From: Tetrahymena thermophila SB210
Lineage: Eukaryota; Ciliophora; Oligohymenophorea; Hymenostomatida; Tetrahymenidae
Direction: 5' to 3'
DNA length: 25,114 nucleotides
NCBI RefSeq assembly: GCF_000189635.1
Contig: NW_002476198.1
Coordinates: forward strand, 1-25,114
Position numbers and translations under genes: made by a program
The notes under the pieces: model-generated
Told to the model about the DNA's origin: nothing
The model's input: only the letters and a program-made list of their open reading frames with translations
Database searches by the model: none
Shown: one piece after another, positions 22,201-25,114 of the stretch
How positions within the stretch are numbered: the first letter of the stretch is position 1
How the letters are laid out: each line of letters opens with the position of its first letter

Positions 22201-22203
22201 TGA
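16267..22203 (+). CDS. ABCA-family full-length ABC transporter (about 1836 aa)
   Basis: This is an ATP-driven membrane transporter of the ABCA type, a family that mostly moves lipids. Exons: 16267-16443, 16503-16968, 17051-17184 and 17470-22203, stop TGA 22201-22203. Order: TM1 (residues about 18-45), a large lumenal loop, TMs at about 294-495, then NBD1 with Walker [10 protein letters not shown] (592), Q-loop CPQYD, signature LSGGQ (692, Gln coded TAA) and Walker [13 protein letters not shown]; a charged linker; TMD2 from about 971 with a second large loop; NBD2 with Walker [11 protein letters not shown] (1435), signature YSGGN (1534) and Walker [13 protein letters not shown]; and the ABCA C-terminal domain with [19 protein letters not shown]. 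Both catalytic sites look intact; the second signature is SGGN instead of SGGQ, as often seen in ABCA. The last exon has a single clean frame of 4734 nt. The weak point is exon 3, whose donor GTTTAA is unusual; residue numbers depend on it. It is close in type to ABCA1/ABCA3, with no exact orthologue claimed. Confidence 0.93.
16444..16502 (+). other. ABCA intron 1 (59 bp, phase 0)
   Basis: GTAATTAATT...TTTTAAAATAG. It separates TM1 (ending FYPE) from the first lumenal loop (starting KTILPPNYQ). Removing it keeps the frame; intron AT content is clearly higher than in the flanking exons. Confidence 0.85.
16969..17050 (+). other. ABCA intron 2 (82 bp, phase 1)
   Basis: The donor GTAAGAATATT follows TGG ATA G and the acceptor is TTATTAAAG. 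The join gives [12 protein letters not shown], matching the LxxWI segment before TM2 in this family. Confidence 0.65.
17185..17469 (+). other. ABCA intron 3 (about 285 bp, donor uncertain)
   Basis: The acceptor TTTTACAG at 17469 is clear, since codons from TAC ACC ACT onward run into TM2. The donor is not: the only GT that keeps the frame is GTTTAAATTC at 17185. The last 22 or so residues of exon 3 before it look intron-like. The real donor could be non-canonical, or the stretch from about 17113 could be an insertion. Confidence 0.45.
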
Positions 22204-22858
22204 ATAAAAATATTTATCTATTTATCTTAATTTGTCATCTATCTAGTTGTTTGTTTTTGTATCTATTTTTTAAATTTTTTATTTAAGATGATTTGTGAAT
22301 TGGAAAATTTTAATTGTTTTTTTATCAAAAATTTTTAATTTAAAATTTTTATTTAATTATAATTGTATTATAATTTAAATAAATTAGATTTTTTAATAAA
22401 TAAATAAATAAATATATAAATAAAAAATATATTTCAAAATAGGTGGCAGGCAAACCATGAAATTTTTGTATGGCATCATGCTATAATTAGAGATATTATA
22501 AATATTCCTAAAATTACAGAGATAAAACAAACATAAAAATCTACTTATAAACATTATTTTTATAATATTTTAGAACATTAACTACTAGGTTTTTTTCAAA
22601 TATGACTAAATAAATAATCGGCGGTCTCTAATTCCTGCTATATTTATTTTTAAGTATATGCTTTAAATAAAAATATTAAGTTTAAAAAGTGAATGTTAAA
22701 TTAATTTTTCTGTGATATCTATCTCTTCATAAAACCAAATTTATAAATTATTTGATAATTAATTAATTTTTTTTTATTTGTTCTTTTTATCTATTTATAA
22801 TTAATTAATTAATCAAATTTCATAAGTTGCTATTCAATATCTTTGAAAAGAAAAATAA
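22204..22858. other. Spacer between ABCA and gene C
   Basis: AATAAA overlaps the ABCA stop region (22203-22208) and may serve as polyadenylation signal. The rest is AT-rich, with a slightly GC-richer piece at 22440-22490 and 22615-22645 in which I recognise nothing. From 22792 it joins the 5' block shared with gene B. Confidence 0.5.
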
Positions 22859-23215
22859 ATGATATAATAGATTAAAAAATATTATAATTTGAAAAAAGTA
22901 ATTATTAATTTTTTTATTAATATCTTTTAAATTTATATAAATTAATAAAAAAAGTTTTTAAGCTCTTCACTTTTATCTCATTAGGTTCTCCATATTGATT
23001 TGTGGTATATTTAATTAAAAAATATTATTTTTATTATTTATATTTTTTGTATATTTAATTTTCAATTTTTTTAAATAAATAATTTTTATAAAAGAAATTA
23101 TCATCATCATTATTTATTTATTGATTTTTATTAAAACTATAATTTTTTAGTTATTTTAACTTAATTTTCATTTCAATTTTTAATTATTTATTTATTATTC
23201 ATTTTTTATTATTTT
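22792..23215 (+). repeat. 5' block of gene C, paralogous to 2690-3060 of gene B
   Basis: Same order as in gene B: conserved upstream segment, AAATAAATGATATAATAG start, exon 1, 57-bp intron, exon 2, then the start of a long intron with GATTTTTATTAAAA and TTAACTTAATTTT in common. It places gene C's start and shows B and C derive from one duplicated gene including its upstream region. Confidence 0.75.
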
Positions 23216-25114
23216 ATTATTTGATATTTTTTCTTCATTTTTGCTATTAAAACTTACAATTAATAAAAGCTATTTATTTACATTGTAATATTTTTAATTA
23301 TAAAAGTTAATTTAAAACATTAAAGTTCTTTTAATTTATTTGATTTGTTTTCCTTTTTCTTTTTATTATGATTTCTTATTTTTTCATTCTTTGTTAATTT
23401 TATTAATTAATCTTAATATTTCATATTTTTTCTTCATTTTTTCCTTCTAATTAACTATAGTGAAGTACCTATTTAATTTCATTCTAAATAACATTATAAA
23501 TAAAGCTAATTTTTAGAAAGCATAAAATATCATTTTTTTTGAATAAAATAAATTTTGAAAACCTAGGATGGAAAAAGTTTCATAAAAAATATTTAAAATT
23601 TTAATTTTATTATTTTTAATTAACTAATCTTAATATTTCATATTTTTTAATAATTTTTTCCTTCTAATTAAATATTTAATGATATATCTTTTCTTCAATA
23701 TTTCAAAAGTTAAAATTATATTGGTAATGAAGATGCATCAGGCTTAGGTTCTGCTTTAGCAAAATGCATTAATCTCTCAAATTTGACACTTGATATTAGG
23801 TAAAAACAGTTTATTTGTTTTAGATTGTGATATTTTTAATTATAAAACTAATTAAAATCAATTAAGCTCTTTTTTCTTTTTCTTTTTATCGTGCTTGCTT
23901 TTTTTTTGTTTTTTCTTTGTTAATTTAAAAATTCATCATTTTATTTTCAACTTATGCTTTTATTTTTAATTAACTAATCTTAATATTTCATATTTTTTAA
24001 TAATTTTTTCCTCCTAATTAACTATTTAATGATATTTCTTTTCTTCAATATTTCAAAAGTAGCAATGAAATTGGTGATGAAGGTGCATCAGGCTTATGTT
24101 CTGCTTTAGCAAAATGCATTAATCTCTCAAATTTGACACTTGACCTTAGGTAAAAACAGTTTATTTGTTTTAGATTGTGATATTTTTAATTATAAAACTA
24201 ATTAAAAACAATAAAGCTCTTTTTTCTTTTATTTTTATCGTGCTTGCTTTTTTTTTGTTTTTTCTTAGTTAATTTAAAAATTCATCATTTTATTTTCAAC
24301 TTTTGCTTTTATTTTTAATTAACTGATCTTAATATTTCATATTTTTTAATAATTTTTTCATTCTAATTAACTATTTAATGATATATCTTTTCTTCAATAT
24401 TTAAAAAGTCAAAATTAAATTGGTAAAATGGGTGCATCAGGATTAGGTTCTGCTTTAGCAAAATGCATTAATCTCTCAAATTTGATACTTGAACTTGGGT
24501 AAAAACAGTTTATTTGTTTTGGATTGTGATATTTTTAATTATAAAAATTAATTAAAATCAATAAAGCTCTTTTTTCTTTTTCTTTTTATCGTGCTTGCTT
24601 TTTTTTTGTTTTTTCTTAGTTAAATTAAAAATTCATCATTTTATTTTCAACTTTTGCTTTTATTTTTAATTAACTAATTATTTTTTAATAATTTTTTCCT
24701 TCTAATTAACTATTTAATGATATATCTTTTCTTCAATATTTCAAAAGTTAAAATTATATTGGTAATGAAGATGCATCAGGCTTAGGTTCTGCTTTAGCAA
24801 AATGCATTAATCTCTCAAATTTGACACTTTAACTTCAGTAAAAACAGTTTATTTGTTTTGGATTGTGATATTTTTAATTATAAAAACTTATTAAAAACAA
24901 TAAAGCTCTTTTTTCTTTTTCTTTTTATCGTGCTTGCTTTTTGTTTTTTCCTAGTTAATTTAAAAATTCATCATTTTATTTTCAACTTTTGCCTTTATTT
25001 TTAATTAACTAATCTTAATATTTCATATTTTTTAATAATTTTTTCCTCCTAATTAACTATTTAATGATATATCTTTTCTTCAATATTTCAAAAGTGGCAA
25101 TAAAATTGGTGAAA
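22859..25114 (+). CDS. LRR protein gene C, 5' part (runs off the window)
   Basis: Exon 1 22859-22897 (MIQQIKKYYNLKK), exon 2 22955-23004 (FLSSSLLSHQVLHIDL plus two bases), then 90-nt LRR exons at 23710-23799, 24060-24149, 24409-24498 and 24748-24837, and the first 20 bases of another from 25095. Phases and lengths equal those of gene B; no TGA interrupts the joined frame. The repeats read YIGNEDASGLGSALAKC and INLSNLTLDI. The first 82 bases of the exons at 23710 and 24748 are identical. The intron between exon 2 and the first LRR exon is 705 bp and contains the remains of exon-less units. The array sequence is closest to that of gene A. The 3' end lies outside the window. Role as for the other members: a probable soluble LRR scaffold with unknown partner. 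Confidence 0.78.
23219..23455 (+). pseudogene. Exon-less LRR unit in gene C's long intron
   Basis: The stretch has the intron 3' half (ATATTTTTTCTTCATTTTTGC) followed at about 23270-23285 directly by the intron 5' half (TTGTAATATTTTTAATTATAAAAG, then AACATTAAAGTTCTTTT), with no exon between. It sits where gene B has its first LRR exon, so gene C seems to have lost that exon. Confidence 0.6.
23456..23615. other. Insertion or rearrangement of about 150 bp breaking the LRR intron pattern
   Basis: The repeated intron text TTCCTTCTAATTAACTAT stops at 23457 and the regular text resumes near 23615 with TTTTTAATTAACTAATCTTA, out of register. The sequence between (AGTGAAGTACC...CCTAGGATGGAAAAAG) does not occur elsewhere in the window. 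I see no clear terminal inverted repeat. Confidence 0.45.
23616..25114 (+). repeat. Tandem array of ~340-350-bp exon+intron LRR units (gene C)
   Basis: Exon starts are spaced 350, 349, 339 and 347 bp. Introns between units are nearly identical (AATAAAGCTCTTTTTTCTTT, TCGTGCTTGC, AAAAATTCATCATTTTATTTT). The 339-bp unit lacks an ATCTTAATATTTCATA piece near 24675. The array continues past the window end. Confidence 0.85.

Noticed and set aside
22440..22645. Possible small RNA gene in a slightly GC-richer patch
   Set aside because: I could not form a cloverleaf, a snRNA motif or a convincing stem; only a short imperfect palindrome (ATGGCATCATGCTAT) is visible.

Overview
The window looks like a piece of a ciliate macronuclear genome, most probably Tetrahymena or a close relative. 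It is extremely AT-rich. TAA and TAG lie in frame throughout conserved protein regions (for example the Gln of the ABC signature LSGGQ is TAA), so both code for Gln and only TGA stops translation. Introns are GT-AG and AT-rich. Start and stop calls made with the standard code are therefore meaningless here.

Five genes can be modelled. Gene A (+, 5' part outside the window, ends 1922), gene B (+, 2747-8716), gene D (-, 9581-14316) and gene C (+, starts 22859, runs off the right edge) belong to one leucine-rich-repeat (LRR) family. Between D and C lies one full-length, unrelated ABCA-type ABC transporter (+, 16267-22203).

The LRR genes share a rigid architecture: a 39-nt first exon (13 codons, MIQ...), a 50-nt second exon, a run of LRR exons that are almost all exactly 90 nt and bounded by phase-2 introns, and a short basic terminal exon ending in TGA. 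Each 90-nt exon encodes one 30-residue ribonuclease-inhibitor-like repeat (NLxxLxLxL(S)xNxIGxxGxxxLxxALxxC). Gene B joins to an uninterrupted frame of about 510 residues with 15 such exons, gene D to about 504 residues with 14. In A and C exon and intron together form a nearly homogeneous tandem repeat of about 347 bp; in B the introns have diverged, and in D both exons and introns have diverged while phase and frame are kept. Several exon-less or decayed units mark recent exon gain and loss.

Layout: 1-1922 gene A and its array; 1923-2746 intergenic with a (CATA)n tract; 2747-8716 gene B; 8717-9580 spacer between convergent B and D, with a C20 tract and (TTTA)n; 9581-14316 gene D on the minus strand; 14317-16266 long spacer between divergent D and ABCA; 16267-22203 ABCA gene; 22204-22858 spacer; 22859-25114 start of gene C. 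The LRR proteins lack a visible signal peptide or membrane segment and are probably soluble scaffold or recognition proteins. Nothing in the sequence links them functionally to the transporter. No tRNA, rRNA, CRISPR array or complete transposon was recognised.
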